Shown here piece by piece: positions 29,116 to 37,717 of a stretch of DNA of 51,020 bases (positions are counted from its first letter, which is position 1; every line of letters begins with the position of its first letter). Both the position numbers and the translations under genes were made by a program. The stretch covers positions 1-51,020 of the forward strand of contig DFXU01000035.1 of the NCBI GenBank assembly GCA_002383285.1. Reading direction: 5' to 3'. Source of the stretch: Caryophanales bacterium UBA4100 (GTDB lineage: Bacteria; Bacillota; Bacilli; Paenibacillales; UBA4045). A model generated the notes under the pieces. That model searched no databases, was not told the DNA's origin, and saw only the letters and a program-made list of their open reading frames with translations.

Positions 29116-30345
29116 TTACGTATATAAAATATCTATATTCTCACTTTGTTCCGCCTCAGGCAATAAGCTTTCCGATATCCAAATTTCCTTCAGATGTAGC
29201 GTATTATGAATCCGAACAAGTCTAACCTTATTAAGATCTAGAGCATTACAGGTCTTGATCGCAGCTTTGATGGCCAATTCATCTGTCTCTAGGAACATAG
29301 GGACCTTGACAACACCAATAACGGTGCTTGTCAGGGCATTCGCATACCCCTTCTCCCATTCAATCGCATCAAATACCCGCTTTGTTGTAATATCTGCCAG
29401 GCCTATTCCATTTGCATTACCATGAGTTTTATCTGTTAATCCAAGCACAACAATACGTGCGACCTCTGGCCCCCCACTAGCATAAGGTGTAGCGTATCGG
29501 CCTGTTATGTTAGGGTCCATACCATCCCCCGAGATGTCCTTACCTATCTCATCTATGACGAGTACATCAATTGAGTCAAAGTAAATTCTAGGCATCAGCG
29601 CCTTTGCTTCAAGCAACAGCTGTGGTTCAGCCTCCTCCAGCCTTTCTGCTGGTATAGCAACAAGCTTCGCTGGTCGATCATAAGCATTCTCCAATACACC
29701 AAGTCCGAATATTATTGGAAGCTTCGAGAGGATAATCTTAGCCATCTCCGGAACATGCTCCGCCATATACTTAAAACTGTAAGCATGAGCCGCCTCCGCA
29801 CCCTTCTGCTTTCCAAGACCTATCGTAATCATCTTCATTAGGCCGCTTTCTACAGGTCCACGAAAGGCTGTATGTGGCTTAATTCGATTAATCACAATAA
29901 TCTTGTCCGCTTCATAGGCGTTCTTGTCGATAAAGATTGGAAGATCGTTTGGTAGTCTTCCTACCTCCACAACGTCCATATTGGATTTGATTGAAGCGCC
30001 GATAAATGCTTCAGTCACACCCATTTTCTCAAGAACATCCTTCTGACCTTCTGCTGTCGCACCGCCATGACTACCCATCGCAGGTACAATAAACGGTTGA
30101 CCTCCGACAGACTTTACTGCATTGACAACCTCTCTAACTAAGATAGGAATATCTGCCACACCACGGCTTCCAACAGCTATAGCGACCCGGTCCCCCTTCG
30201 AAATTCGAGTCAGAACCTGCTCATCATTGATGGTCTGATGGACAGCACCTACTACATCTTCTATCTCAGGTGCATGGAACCTTTGGTGTACCTTGATCAT
30301 ACGAGGCATGCGAATGTTCTCAAGTAGCTGTTCAACAATTTTCAT
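29116..30345 (-). CDS. Lactate-racemase-domain (DUF2088/LarA-like) protein
   Basis: A 409-residue protein with the LarA-type N-terminal signature GSHGGAT (residues 91-97), then RIKPHTAF (154-161) and GLGKQKGAEAAH. LarA proteins racemise 2-hydroxy acids using a nickel-pincer cofactor. Whether this relative binds that cofactor cannot be told, and no LarB/C/E genes are in the window. It is the last gene of Block C, about 40 bases after the fused CoA-transferase gene, suggesting a role in setting hydroxy-acid stereochemistry in that pathway. The ribosome site (GGGGAGG) is rather far from the ATG. Confidence 0.82.
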   Translation of the reverse strand: MKIVEQLLENIRMPRMIKVHQRFHAPEIEDVVGAVHQTINDEQVLTRISKGDRVAIAVGSRGVADIPILVREVVNAVKSVGGQPFIVPAMGSHGGATAEGQKDVLEKMGVTEAFIGASIKSNMDVVEVGRLPNDLPIFIDKNAYEADKIIVINRIKPHTAFRGPVESGLMKMITIGLGKQKGAEAAHAYSFKYMAEHVPEMAKIILSKLPIIFGLGVLENAYDRPAKLVAIPAERLEEAEPQLLLEAKALMPRIYFDSIDVLVIDEIGKDISGDGMDPNITGRYATPYASGGPEVARIVVLGLTDKTHGNANGIGLADITTKRVFDAIEWEKGYANALTSTVIGVVKVPMFLETDELAIKAAIKTCNALDLNKVRLVRIHNTLHLKEIWISESLLPEAEQSENIDILYT

Positions 30346-30384
30346 AATTTCGTCTTCATCCTCCCCAATATATCCATTAATTAA

Positions 30385-32709
30385 TTAATTCTCATTAAAC
30401 TCCCTTAATATCTTAGTATTATGCTCACCTATTATAGGAGAACCTTGCGGTGAGAAGAATAGTTGTCCGTCAACCCTGATGGGGCAACGAGTTGTCTGTA
30501 AACTAACGCCATTTGTTCTCCGAACTTCCTGAATCATATCGAGAGCTTTGAATCCATCATGCTGTATCATTTGATTCCAGTTTAGAACTTCAGCACAGCA
30601 GTACGCTACAGATTGCAATATTGCCATCCATTCCTTGACCGTTTTACTTTTCAAGTGTTCGGCTAGAATGTCATTTATCCTATCGGTTTGACCTTCACAT
30701 GGTTTTTCATTCATATAATACCCCAGTGATGGACATGCGAGCAAATCACTAAGCTCCTTAACATTATCTATGGCTAAAGCTATGTACCCGTCTGCTGTTT
30801 CATATATACCATACAAGGGTTTATAATCATCCTCGACACCGTTACCTGTAGATCGAACACTTGCAATATCCTCTTGGTTTAAGTGAGAAGTGAGCTTCTC
30901 GAATTGTATGTCTAGTATCGACTCCAGCAGACTGACCTCCACATGACAACCATTGCCCGTTATGCTTCTACTTAGCAAACCAGCCAGAATTCCCTGAACC
31001 AAATGTGCACCTGTGAACATGTCAGCAGCCGCTAGCCCCAGGGCACTTGGACTAGAATTCATATTCATATGGCTTCTGTCTAACCAAGTTACGCCTGATA
31101 GAGACTGCACGAGTAAATCCTGACCAGGCTTCTCCTTCCATGGACCTTCGGTTCCGTAACCGGTAATTTCTCCATATATCATACGAGGATTGATCTTCTT
31201 CACGGCCTCGTAGTGAAGACCGAGACGTTCCATCACATCTGGACGAAAATTCTGTATAAGGATATCCGCTTTCTGAATTAACTGGATAATATTCTCGAAA
31301 GCTTTAGATTCCTTTAGATCCGCTGCAAAGCTTTCTTTATTACGATTAATTGAATGGAAGAGCGTGCTGTCGCCATCGAGCTCTAAATTAGAAATATATA
31401 AGGTTCTGCATATATCTCCGATATCAGGGCGTTCCACCTTGATGACTCTTGCACCAAGATCTGCCATTCGAAGAGAAGCAGAGGGACCCGAGAGAAATTG
31501 GCTAAAATCAACAATCGTTATCCCTTTAAGTGGTTTATCAAGCGATGCATGCTTCGCTTCTTTACCCCATACACGCTGCCCAATTGAAGATGATGAAATT
31601 CGCAAATTGATTTCATTATCAATCTTCAAGTTATGTTCACCCACAGTCGGTACCCATCGGGACGATGTCAGTCGTTCTCCATTCATTCGAATGGGACAAC
31701 GAGTCGTTCTCAGGGGCTTTTCCCCTGGTCGACCTATCTCCTGAATCATATGAAGCGCTTTAAATCCATCGTGCAATAGCAGTTTATCCCAATTGAATAC
31801 ATCAGCACACCAATAATCGGACGATTCTAGCATGCTCAGCCAATGCTCTGTCGTATTTTTCTTCAGATGATTTTGCAGATAGCCTTTTATTTCATCTCTA
31901 TGAGTAAACCATTGTTTGGGATTCGTAAATAACATAACCTCTTGGCATCCAATCAATTGACCAAGCCGAACAACAGAGCCCATCGCAAGTGCGATATATC
32001 CGTCCAGCGTTTCATATATACCATAGGGTGCTGCTAAATACGCGTGGGCATTGCGAACTGAGCTGCGGATTGGCAATTGTCCACCGTCATTTAAGTAGGT
32101 GGTCAATACCTCGAATTGAAAATCAAGAAGAGATTCCAGCAGGCTTACTTCCACTAACCCTCCCTTTCCCGTCCGTCCAGCGCGAACCAAACAAGCGAGA
32201 ATTCCTTGTACCAGATGAGCTCCAGCAAACAAATCGGAAATAGGTAAACCAAAGGTAACGGGAGAATCGTCTTGGTCCCCGTTCAGCCAAGTTGCTCCTG
32301 TGAGTGATTGAACAAGTATATCCTGCCCTGATTTACCCACCCATGGACCTGCTTTCCCATAACCAGTAATGGAACCGTAGACAATGTCTGGATTAATTTT
32401 TTTCACACTCTCATAGCCCAGTCCTAACTTCTCCAACAGCCCCATTTGATAATTATCAATAATCACGTTACTCTGTTCAATGAGCTTCTTCACTTTTGTC
32501 AGCTCTTCAGGATTATTCAGGTTTACCGCATAGCTCTCTTTATTCCTATTTACAATAGATGCTTGGTCTCCATACCTAATTCCAAGATGCTCAATCATAA
32601 TTACCCTCGCACCCATGTCAGCTAATCTGAGCGCTGCCGAGGATCCGGATAGGAATTGACTGAATTCGATTACTACCAAACCATCCAATGGCTTCACTTC
32701 GCACCTCAT
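30385..32709 (-). CDS. Tandem-fused double CaiB/BaiF CoA-transferase
   Basis: A 774-residue protein made of two full class III CoA-transferase units. Unit 1 starts PLDGLVVIEFSQFLSG, unit 2 PLKGITIVDFSQFLSG (about residue 392). Both keep an Asp where the catalytic residue is expected (PISDLFAGAHLVQG; AAADMFTGAHLVQG) and the EVSLLES segment. Unit 1 is shortened after MIEHLGI, losing much of the loop that in unit 2 reads VERPDIGD. Class III enzymes normally work as interlocked dimers of about 400-residue chains, so this fusion may be a one-chain pseudo-dimer with one weaker site. It follows the signal-less binding protein gene by nine bases. Confidence 0.9.
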   Translation of the reverse strand: MRCEVKPLDGLVVIEFSQFLSGSSAALRLADMGARVIMIEHLGIRYGDQASIVNRNKESYAVNLNNPEELTKVKKLIEQSNVIIDNYQMGLLEKLGLGYESVKKINPDIVYGSITGYGKAGPWVGKSGQDILVQSLTGATWLNGDQDDSPVTFGLPISDLFAGAHLVQGILACLVRAGRTGKGGLVEVSLLESLLDFQFEVLTTYLNDGGQLPIRSSVRNAHAYLAAPYGIYETLDGYIALAMGSVVRLGQLIGCQEVMLFTNPKQWFTHRDEIKGYLQNHLKKNTTEHWLSMLESSDYWCADVFNWDKLLLHDGFKALHMIQEIGRPGEKPLRTTRCPIRMNGERLTSSRWVPTVGEHNLKIDNEINLRISSSSIGQRVWGKEAKHASLDKPLKGITIVDFSQFLSGPSASLRMADLGARVIKVERPDIGDICRTLYISNLELDGDSTLFHSINRNKESFAADLKESKAFENIIQLIQKADILIQNFRPDVMERLGLHYEAVKKINPRMIYGEITGYGTEGPWKEKPGQDLLVQSLSGVTWLDRSHMNMNSSPSALGLAAADMFTGAHLVQGILAGLLSRSITGNGCHVEVSLLESILDIQFEKLTSHLNQEDIASVRSTGNGVEDDYKPLYGIYETADGYIALAIDNVKELSDLLACPSLGYYMNEKPCEGQTDRINDILAEHLKSKTVKEWMAILQSVAYCCAEVLNWNQMIQHDGFKALDMIQEVRRTNGVSLQTTRCPIRVDGQLFFSPQGSPIIGEHNTKILREFNEN

Positions 32710-32718
32710 TCCCTCGAA

Positions 32719-33882
32719 TTATTCCACGCTCACTGCACGCATATGTTGATACACACTGTTCAGATTTTGAAGTACTTCGCGACAGCTACCGCCGTTTAAC
32801 AACATGGAATGGAGTATTTCACCTGCTCGTTCCTGAAAGCTCGGATATCCAACATATCTTGGACGCACATACGCTAGATCTAAGGTTCGAAGTGTGTTTT
32901 CAAAAAAACCATGAGATTTTCGGTTCACTTCCGAATCCTTCCACGCCTTCCGATGACCTGGTTGTCCACCACTGGCGGAATAGAGACCTCGCTGGCAATC
33001 CGAGCTTGCTACATATCGGACATAATCGATCGCCTCTTGCTTATGCTTCGAACGGGCGGAAACAGCTATACCCACTCCACCTAGAACACCTCCAGTTGGT
33101 TCATTGTGGGTTGTCGGAATATCGGTATAATGAATGACATGCGGTCGGAAGCCGGAACGTGCGTAGTTCACATAGCCGAACATCAACGGCACATAAGCAA
33201 TCTCGTTTGTACTCGACATTAGGTCGGATATATGGATTGGATTGGAGTATAATGATTTTGGATGCAGCAGCTTTACTAGGCGCTGCAGGATATGAATCGA
33301 TTGTTCGCCTACTTCCGGATTTATTCCATGAATCTCATCCCAGAAATCGTTGCCTCCCAAATTCGCACATATCGCTAGAAAGCTCAAGTACGAATGCGTT
33401 GGATTCAAGGGTAATCCTACTTTCATGTTATCTGGTAAAGCGTTAATCAATGTGAACACATCATCCCAGGATTTCGGAACCTGAAAACCAACAGCAGCTA
33501 GAAGATCAGCACGATAAGCGGACACTTGAGCGGCTGCATCAATAGCTAATGCCCACTGATGCCCCAACCAATAATAGCTATCGTAGCTTCTCCCCACGCT
33601 GTTCTCTGCTTGATCCAACAAATACTCCTCAGGCAGCCATTCATCGAGTGCAATAATGGCACCCTGATGTACCCCAGTAGCGATGAATGGGTGATCTATT
33701 AGAATAAGATCATACTTTTCTGCCAATAAATCGATTGGATAATGTTCGAAATCCTCAAGAGAACGCGTATCCCACTCAATCGAGATAGTAGGGTTAAGCC
33801 TTTGATATTGCTCTGTTGTCGCCTTTAACGGTGAAATTCCACGGACATGCCCCCATGTAATTCCTCTTAATGATATGGACAC
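32719..33882 (-). CDS. Solute-binding-protein homologue lacking a signal peptide
   Basis: A 387-residue protein with the fold signature of extracellular sugar-binding proteins (YDLILIDHPFIATG, ALDEWLPEEYL, GGVLGGVGIAVSARSKHKQEAIDYVRYVAS). Its N-terminus is MSISLRGITWGHVRGISPL, with no hydrophobic stretch, lipobox or twin-arginine motif. The GTG start sits behind GGGGGAAG, and the upstream gene ends 35 bases away, so no signal peptide was missed. It should stay in the cytoplasm. No permease is adjacent; neighbours are SMP-30-like and CoA-transferase genes. Role unknown, perhaps binding a pathway intermediate. I recall similar proteins beside CoA-transferase genes in other soil bacteria, unverified here. 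Confidence 0.82.
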   Translation of the reverse strand: MSISLRGITWGHVRGISPLKATTEQYQRLNPTISIEWDTRSLEDFEHYPIDLLAEKYDLILIDHPFIATGVHQGAIIALDEWLPEEYLLDQAENSVGRSYDSYYWLGHQWALAIDAAAQVSAYRADLLAAVGFQVPKSWDDVFTLINALPDNMKVGLPLNPTHSYLSFLAICANLGGNDFWDEIHGINPEVGEQSIHILQRLVKLLHPKSLYSNPIHISDLMSSTNEIAYVPLMFGYVNYARSGFRPHVIHYTDIPTTHNEPTGGVLGGVGIAVSARSKHKQEAIDYVRYVASSDCQRGLYSASGGQPGHRKAWKDSEVNRKSHGFFENTLRTLDLAYVRPRYVGYPSFQERAGEILHSMLLNGGSCREVLQNLNSVYQHMRAVSVE

Positions 33883-33917
33883 CTTACTTCCCCCTATTAG
33901 CTTTTATCGAGTCGCCC

Positions 33918-34790
33918 CTATCCATATCGTACGGGAAGCGACAATCCTTCCCTGTCATTAGGGATGTGGGTAATGTGCCATCTACCTAAGTTACTCGTGT
34001 ATAGATGTTTCCCTTGGAATGCCAAGTTCGTTGGATGACATAGTGTATGCGCTTCCGGATCATGAATGAACAGTTGCAGCTCCCCTGTTACACAGAGGTA
34101 CCGATATATTCTTGATGGCTCATAGCAGCTTATATATATGTTCCCCTCACCGTCCAATGCAAGACCATCGGGAAGCCCACCCAGGTCGCTAATCAATACC
34201 TCGGATTGTCCAGCTGAGCCATCCTGCTGGATAGCTATTCTGGAAACACGCTTGGCAAAAGTTTCAGCAACATATAGAGACTGACCATCGACGGACAATG
34301 CCATGCCGTTAGCAAAGCGAAGATTAAATTTGTACCATAACTCACCTTCACCCGTACACAAGTCAAAGCGCCAGATTCCAGGTCCTTCATTGTGAAAGTC
34401 ATAGCTGTCTGACACATATAATACATTTCGTTTCACATCAACAACTGGAAAATTGGGTATTCTCATCTTCTGCACCTTACCACCGTCAGCAAACCTTTGA
34501 AGATTCCTTGTTATAGGATCTAGCCGATAGACGCTGGCATATTTATTGTCGCAGATATATAATAAACCGTTGTGATCAAATGCTAGACCTAGTGCAAATC
34601 CGCCAGTAGTAGCAATTAACTCTAATGAACTGCCGTCCTTCGATAATTTATATATTTCTCCAGCCTCACCACCGCACCATATGTCGCCATTCTGATCCAC
34701 ACAAATTCCCTCTGGGTGATTTAATCTTGGCTCTGTAATGCTACCTTCATAGAGGATTTCCGCTAAGGAAATATCAATGACAGCTCTCAT
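33918..34790 (-). CDS. SMP-30/gluconolactonase/LRE-like beta-propeller protein
   Basis: A 290-residue six-bladed propeller of the SMP-30/strictosidine-synthase-like type (NHPEGICVDQNGDIWCGGEAGEIYKL, LGLAFDHNGLLYICDN, NGMALSVDGQSLYVAETFAKRVSRI, LPDGLALDGEGNIYISCYEPSRIYRY). Metal-ligand positions typical of lactonases are plausible (PEG Glu, FANGMALS Asn, PDGLAL Asp). No signal peptide. In this operon it could hydrolyse a sugar lactone produced by the dehydrogenases, giving the acid that is then CoA-activated; this order is inference. Confidence 0.83.
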   Translation of the reverse strand: MRAVIDISLAEILYEGSITEPRLNHPEGICVDQNGDIWCGGEAGEIYKLSKDGSSLELIATTGGFALGLAFDHNGLLYICDNKYASVYRLDPITRNLQRFADGGKVQKMRIPNFPVVDVKRNVLYVSDSYDFHNEGPGIWRFDLCTGEGELWYKFNLRFANGMALSVDGQSLYVAETFAKRVSRIAIQQDGSAGQSEVLISDLGGLPDGLALDGEGNIYISCYEPSRIYRYLCVTGELQLFIHDPEAHTLCHPTNLAFQGKHLYTSNLGRWHITHIPNDREGLSLPVRYG

Positions 34791-34810
34791 GATATATAAT
34801 CGACCTCCAT

Positions 34811-35584
34811 TTATTGACCTCGAAATATAGGTTTTCTCTTCTCTATAAAGGCACGAATTCCCTCATCCGCATCAGCGGTTTGATACAGATTGGCCAGAAT
34901 CAATCCCTCATACGAAATAGCTGTCTCTAATGAAGCCTCCAGCCCTTCGTTGATCAGTCGTTTTCCTTCTTGAATAGCAAGTGGTGCACGAGCAGCCAAT
35001 TCTTCAGCAATATTCATTGCTGTATCCATTAATTGATCTGGAGCACAAACCGTATGAATAATGCCTAAATGCTCAGCCTCTTCTGAGGTCATTCTTTTGC
35101 CGCTTAATAAGTAATACTTAGTTCGGTTTCGACCGATTAGTCTGGACAGACGCTGAGTTCCTCCTCCTCCAGGGAGCAAGCCAAGGTGAATTTCTGGAAG
35201 TCCCATCTTCACACCGGAGCTAGCTACAACCAAATCACTAGCCAATACAAGCTCAAAGCCCCCACCGAGTGCATATCCGTTTACCGCAGCAATGATCACT
35301 TTCTTATTCTTTTCGATCGCATCGAACATCGCTCTTGACCGACGCTGGTATTCCATGAATTCTATTGGTGTCTGCTCACTGTATTCAGTTATGTCTGCTC
35401 CAGCAACAAAGGCTCTTCCTTTACCAGTCAATATTGCAATACGAATATGTGCGGAGTCATTCACCTTATGCAAATACGCAGTCAGCCTCGAGACGATCGC
35501 ACTATTCATTGCATTAAGCTTGTCTTCCCTATTGAAGGTAATGATTGCAATTGATCCTCGTTCCTCGTATATGATAGGTTCCAA
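34811..35584 (-). CDS. Enoyl-CoA hydratase/isomerase family protein
   Basis: A 257-residue crotonase-fold protein. Oxyanion-hole segments are GKGRAFVAGADITEY and NGYALGGGFELVLASD, and the catalytic-Glu region PEIHLGLLPGGGGTQRLSRLIG is intact. The start is TTG 35584 behind AAGGATG. It lies directly after a CaiB/BaiF gene, so it probably hydrates or dehydrates the CoA ester made by that enzyme, as in carnitine-like or branched-acid pathways. Substrate not identifiable. Confidence 0.92.
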   Translation of the reverse strand: MEPIIYEERGSIAIITFNREDKLNAMNSAIVSRLTAYLHKVNDSAHIRIAILTGKGRAFVAGADITEYSEQTPIEFMEYQRRSRAMFDAIEKNKKVIIAAVNGYALGGGFELVLASDLVVASSGVKMGLPEIHLGLLPGGGGTQRLSRLIGRNRTKYYLLSGKRMTSEEAEHLGIIHTVCAPDQLMDTAMNIAEELAARAPLAIQEGKRLINEGLEASLETAISYEGLILANLYQTADADEGIRAFIEKRKPIFRGQ

Positions 35585-35603
35585 TCTTTATTTCACATCC
35601 TTC

Positions 35604-36803
35604 TTACTTTTTTAGTTCAGTTACACCATCTTCTGCCATACTGCGAATTTCTTCATCACTATAGCCAAGGAAACGCAATATTTCCTCATTATGCTCTCCT
35701 ACGAGTGGAGGATGCAGCCGATAAGTGGCTGGAGTTATACTAAAGGTAGAAGGAAATCCCACGGTTTTGATCTCTCCCGCATTTGGATGATTCATCGTTT
35801 TTACAATGCCATTATGAATAACTTGAGGATCCTCGAACACCTCTTGAAAAGAATGAACTGGACCACACCAGATATCATGCTCTTCTAGTATGGAGAGCCA
35901 CTCCTCGGTTGTCTTATCTTTCGTTCTGTTCTCAACTAACGGTTTGATGACATCACGATCATGATAACAATCCATCGGATCGGTATACCTCTCCAGCTGT
36001 GGAAGCTGAAATATGAGTCCCAACAACGGAACTGACGCCATGGCGATCGTCATATAACCGTTCTTGGTCGGATACACACCATACGGTGCTGATAGCCATG
36101 GTGAACCAATACCCGATTGACTTCTTTCCCAGCGTTGATGCAAATTCAGATGGGAGAAGGCTTCCTGACATTGCATCGTAATGGCTGTATTCAGCATATT
36201 GACCTCAACCCTCTGACCTTCCCCTGTCTTCTGCTTATGATGCAGTGCAGCTAATATACTGATCACATTCATCATAGCTGCTGCCTCATCAACTACCGTT
36301 GTTCCACTCGGCATAGGGGACTCCCCCATTCTTCCAGTGGAATCAATCATTCCCGACATCCCTTGAATCAATAAATCCTGACCGGGCTTTCTAACATAAG
36401 GACCACTAGATCCATAGCCCGTACTCGAACAATAGATAATACCTGGGTTTACCTTATTAAAGTCTTCATACCCGAAGCCCAATTTATCAAGTACACCAGG
36501 TCGAAAATTTTCTAAGACGATATCCGCATCTCTGGCGATATTATATATAATATCCTTGGTTCTAGGATGCTTAAGATCGAGGGTCAAGCTTTTTTTATTG
36601 CGATTCATAGCTAAGTAGAATGGGCTATCACCAGCTAGTAATTGTCCCATTGAAGCGAGTGAGCGTTCCCATTCCCCTGTACCCGGACGTTCTATTTTAA
36701 TAATTTCCGCTCCCAGATCCCCTAGCATCTGTGTAGCCCATGGGCCAGCCATCATCTGTGAGAAATCTAGTATCTTGACACCTTCTAATGGACCTGTAGT
36801 CAT
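35604..36803 (-). CDS. CaiB/BaiF (class III) CoA-transferase
   Basis: A 399-residue single-unit enzyme. LEGVKILDFSQMMAGPWATQMLGDLGAEIIKIERPGTGEWER gives the N-terminal signature, RPGVLDKLGFGYEDFNKVNPGIIYCSSTGYG the central one, and TVVDEAAAMMNVI carries the expected catalytic Asp. The start ATG 36803 follows AAAGGGG. It sits between the SDR and enoyl-CoA hydratase genes. With the fused transferase at 30385-32709, the operon encodes three CoA-transferase units, pointing to at least two different transfer reactions. Confidence 0.94.
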   Translation of the reverse strand: MTTGPLEGVKILDFSQMMAGPWATQMLGDLGAEIIKIERPGTGEWERSLASMGQLLAGDSPFYLAMNRNKKSLTLDLKHPRTKDIIYNIARDADIVLENFRPGVLDKLGFGYEDFNKVNPGIIYCSSTGYGSSGPYVRKPGQDLLIQGMSGMIDSTGRMGESPMPSGTTVVDEAAAMMNVISILAALHHKQKTGEGQRVEVNMLNTAITMQCQEAFSHLNLHQRWERSQSGIGSPWLSAPYGVYPTKNGYMTIAMASVPLLGLIFQLPQLERYTDPMDCYHDRDVIKPLVENRTKDKTTEEWLSILEEHDIWCGPVHSFQEVFEDPQVIHNGIVKTMNHPNAGEIKTVGFPSTFSITPATYRLHPPLVGEHNEEILRFLGYSDEEIRSMAEDGVTELKK

Positions 36804-36840
36804 TGTCGATAACCCCTTTCAATGTGAGACAAGTAAAAAG

Positions 36841-37614
36841 TTATTTCTCAGCTTTGATGGTAACTCCACCATCGGCAACGATGCATTGACCTGTAATAAA
36901 CGATGACATCTCGCTAGCTAAGAATAGGCCAATCTGGGCAATCTCTTTTGGTTGACCAAATCGGCCGATTGGATGCATGCTGTTCCACTTCTCGATAAGC
37001 TCCTGAGGATTTTCCAATTCCTCGAATATCCTCTCATTCATTGGAGTCATGATCGTACCGGGAGCAATACAATTGACGCGAATTTTATGTTTGGCATATT
37101 CCGCAGCTACTTGGCGCGTTAACGAGATAATTCCCCCTTTGGATGCTGCATAGGCTGCCCACCCCTCAAAGCCAGTTAGGGCTTGAACCGATGAGGTGTT
37201 AACAATAGAGCCGCCACCGTTGTTAATCATGTGAGGGATCGCATATTTACAGCCTCTATAAATACCACCGAGATTAATATTCATCACCTGATGCCAATGA
37301 TCTTCCGAGGTTTCAACTACACTACCGCCGATCGCAACACCTACGTTGTTATATAGAACATCTATCTTGCCGTAAGCTTCTATCGTTCTCTCAATTAATT
37401 GTTTAACATCCACATCATTAGCAACATCTGTCACGACAACCATACACTCCCCGCCGTTAGCTCTGATCATAGCGGCGGTTTCTTGTGCCTTAACTGCATG
37501 AACATCTGAGATAATTACCTTCGCACCATGCTGTGCTAACAGAATAGAGGATGCTCTTCCTATCCCCATTGCAGCACCTGTCACAACAGCAACCTTACCT
37601 TCCATCAAATTCAT
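36841..37614 (-). CDS. SDR-family oxidoreductase
   Basis: A 257-residue short-chain dehydrogenase of the FabG-like classical type. TGAAMGIG binds the cofactor, YNNVGVA matches the NNAG motif, SIVNTSS and YAASKGG hold the Ser and Tyr/Lys of the catalytic set, and the C-terminus ends GQCIVADGGVTIK. The Asp in IISDVHA at the end of strand 2 favours NAD. The start ATG 37614 has GGGAGG upstream. It is the first gene after a TATAAT/palindromic operator (37650-37674), so the lower part of Block C can be separately induced. Confidence 0.94.
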   Translation of the reverse strand: MNLMEGKVAVVTGAAMGIGRASSILLAQHGAKVIISDVHAVKAQETAAMIRANGGECMVVVTDVANDVDVKQLIERTIEAYGKIDVLYNNVGVAIGGSVVETSEDHWHQVMNINLGGIYRGCKYAIPHMINNGGGSIVNTSSVQALTGFEGWAAYAASKGGIISLTRQVAAEYAKHKIRVNCIAPGTIMTPMNERIFEELENPQELIEKWNSMHPIGRFGQPKEIAQIGLFLASEMSSFITGQCIVADGGVTIKAEK

Positions 37615-37649
37615 GATATTACCTCCCGAAAAGTTTATAATTGGGAAAT

Positions 37650-37674
37650 ATTATAATACGAAACGTTTCGTATT
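37650..37674 (-). promoter_or_regulatory. Perfect 20-bp palindromic operator overlapping a TATAAT box
   Basis: AATACGAAACGTTTCGTATT (37655-37674) is a perfect palindrome with the ACGT core usual for LacI-family operators. It abuts minus-strand TATAAT (37650-37655), so a bound repressor would block the promoter of the SDR-CoA-transferase genes. The LacI gene at 37718-38734, ending 44 bases away, is the natural candidate. No consensus -35 was seen. Confidence 0.75.
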
Positions 37675-37717
37675 TAGTGAAAGCTTAACATTGTCACTTG
37701 ATTTACTCAATATAATT

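Noticed and set aside
30376..30390. Short TTAA tandem repeat before the LarA-like gene
   Set aside because: Only about three and a half units of simple AT sequence; too short to mean anything.
32688..33137. 149-codon plus-strand frame opposite the signal-less binding-protein gene
   Set aside because: Its sequence is the antisense of conserved binding-protein codons and shows no family motif.
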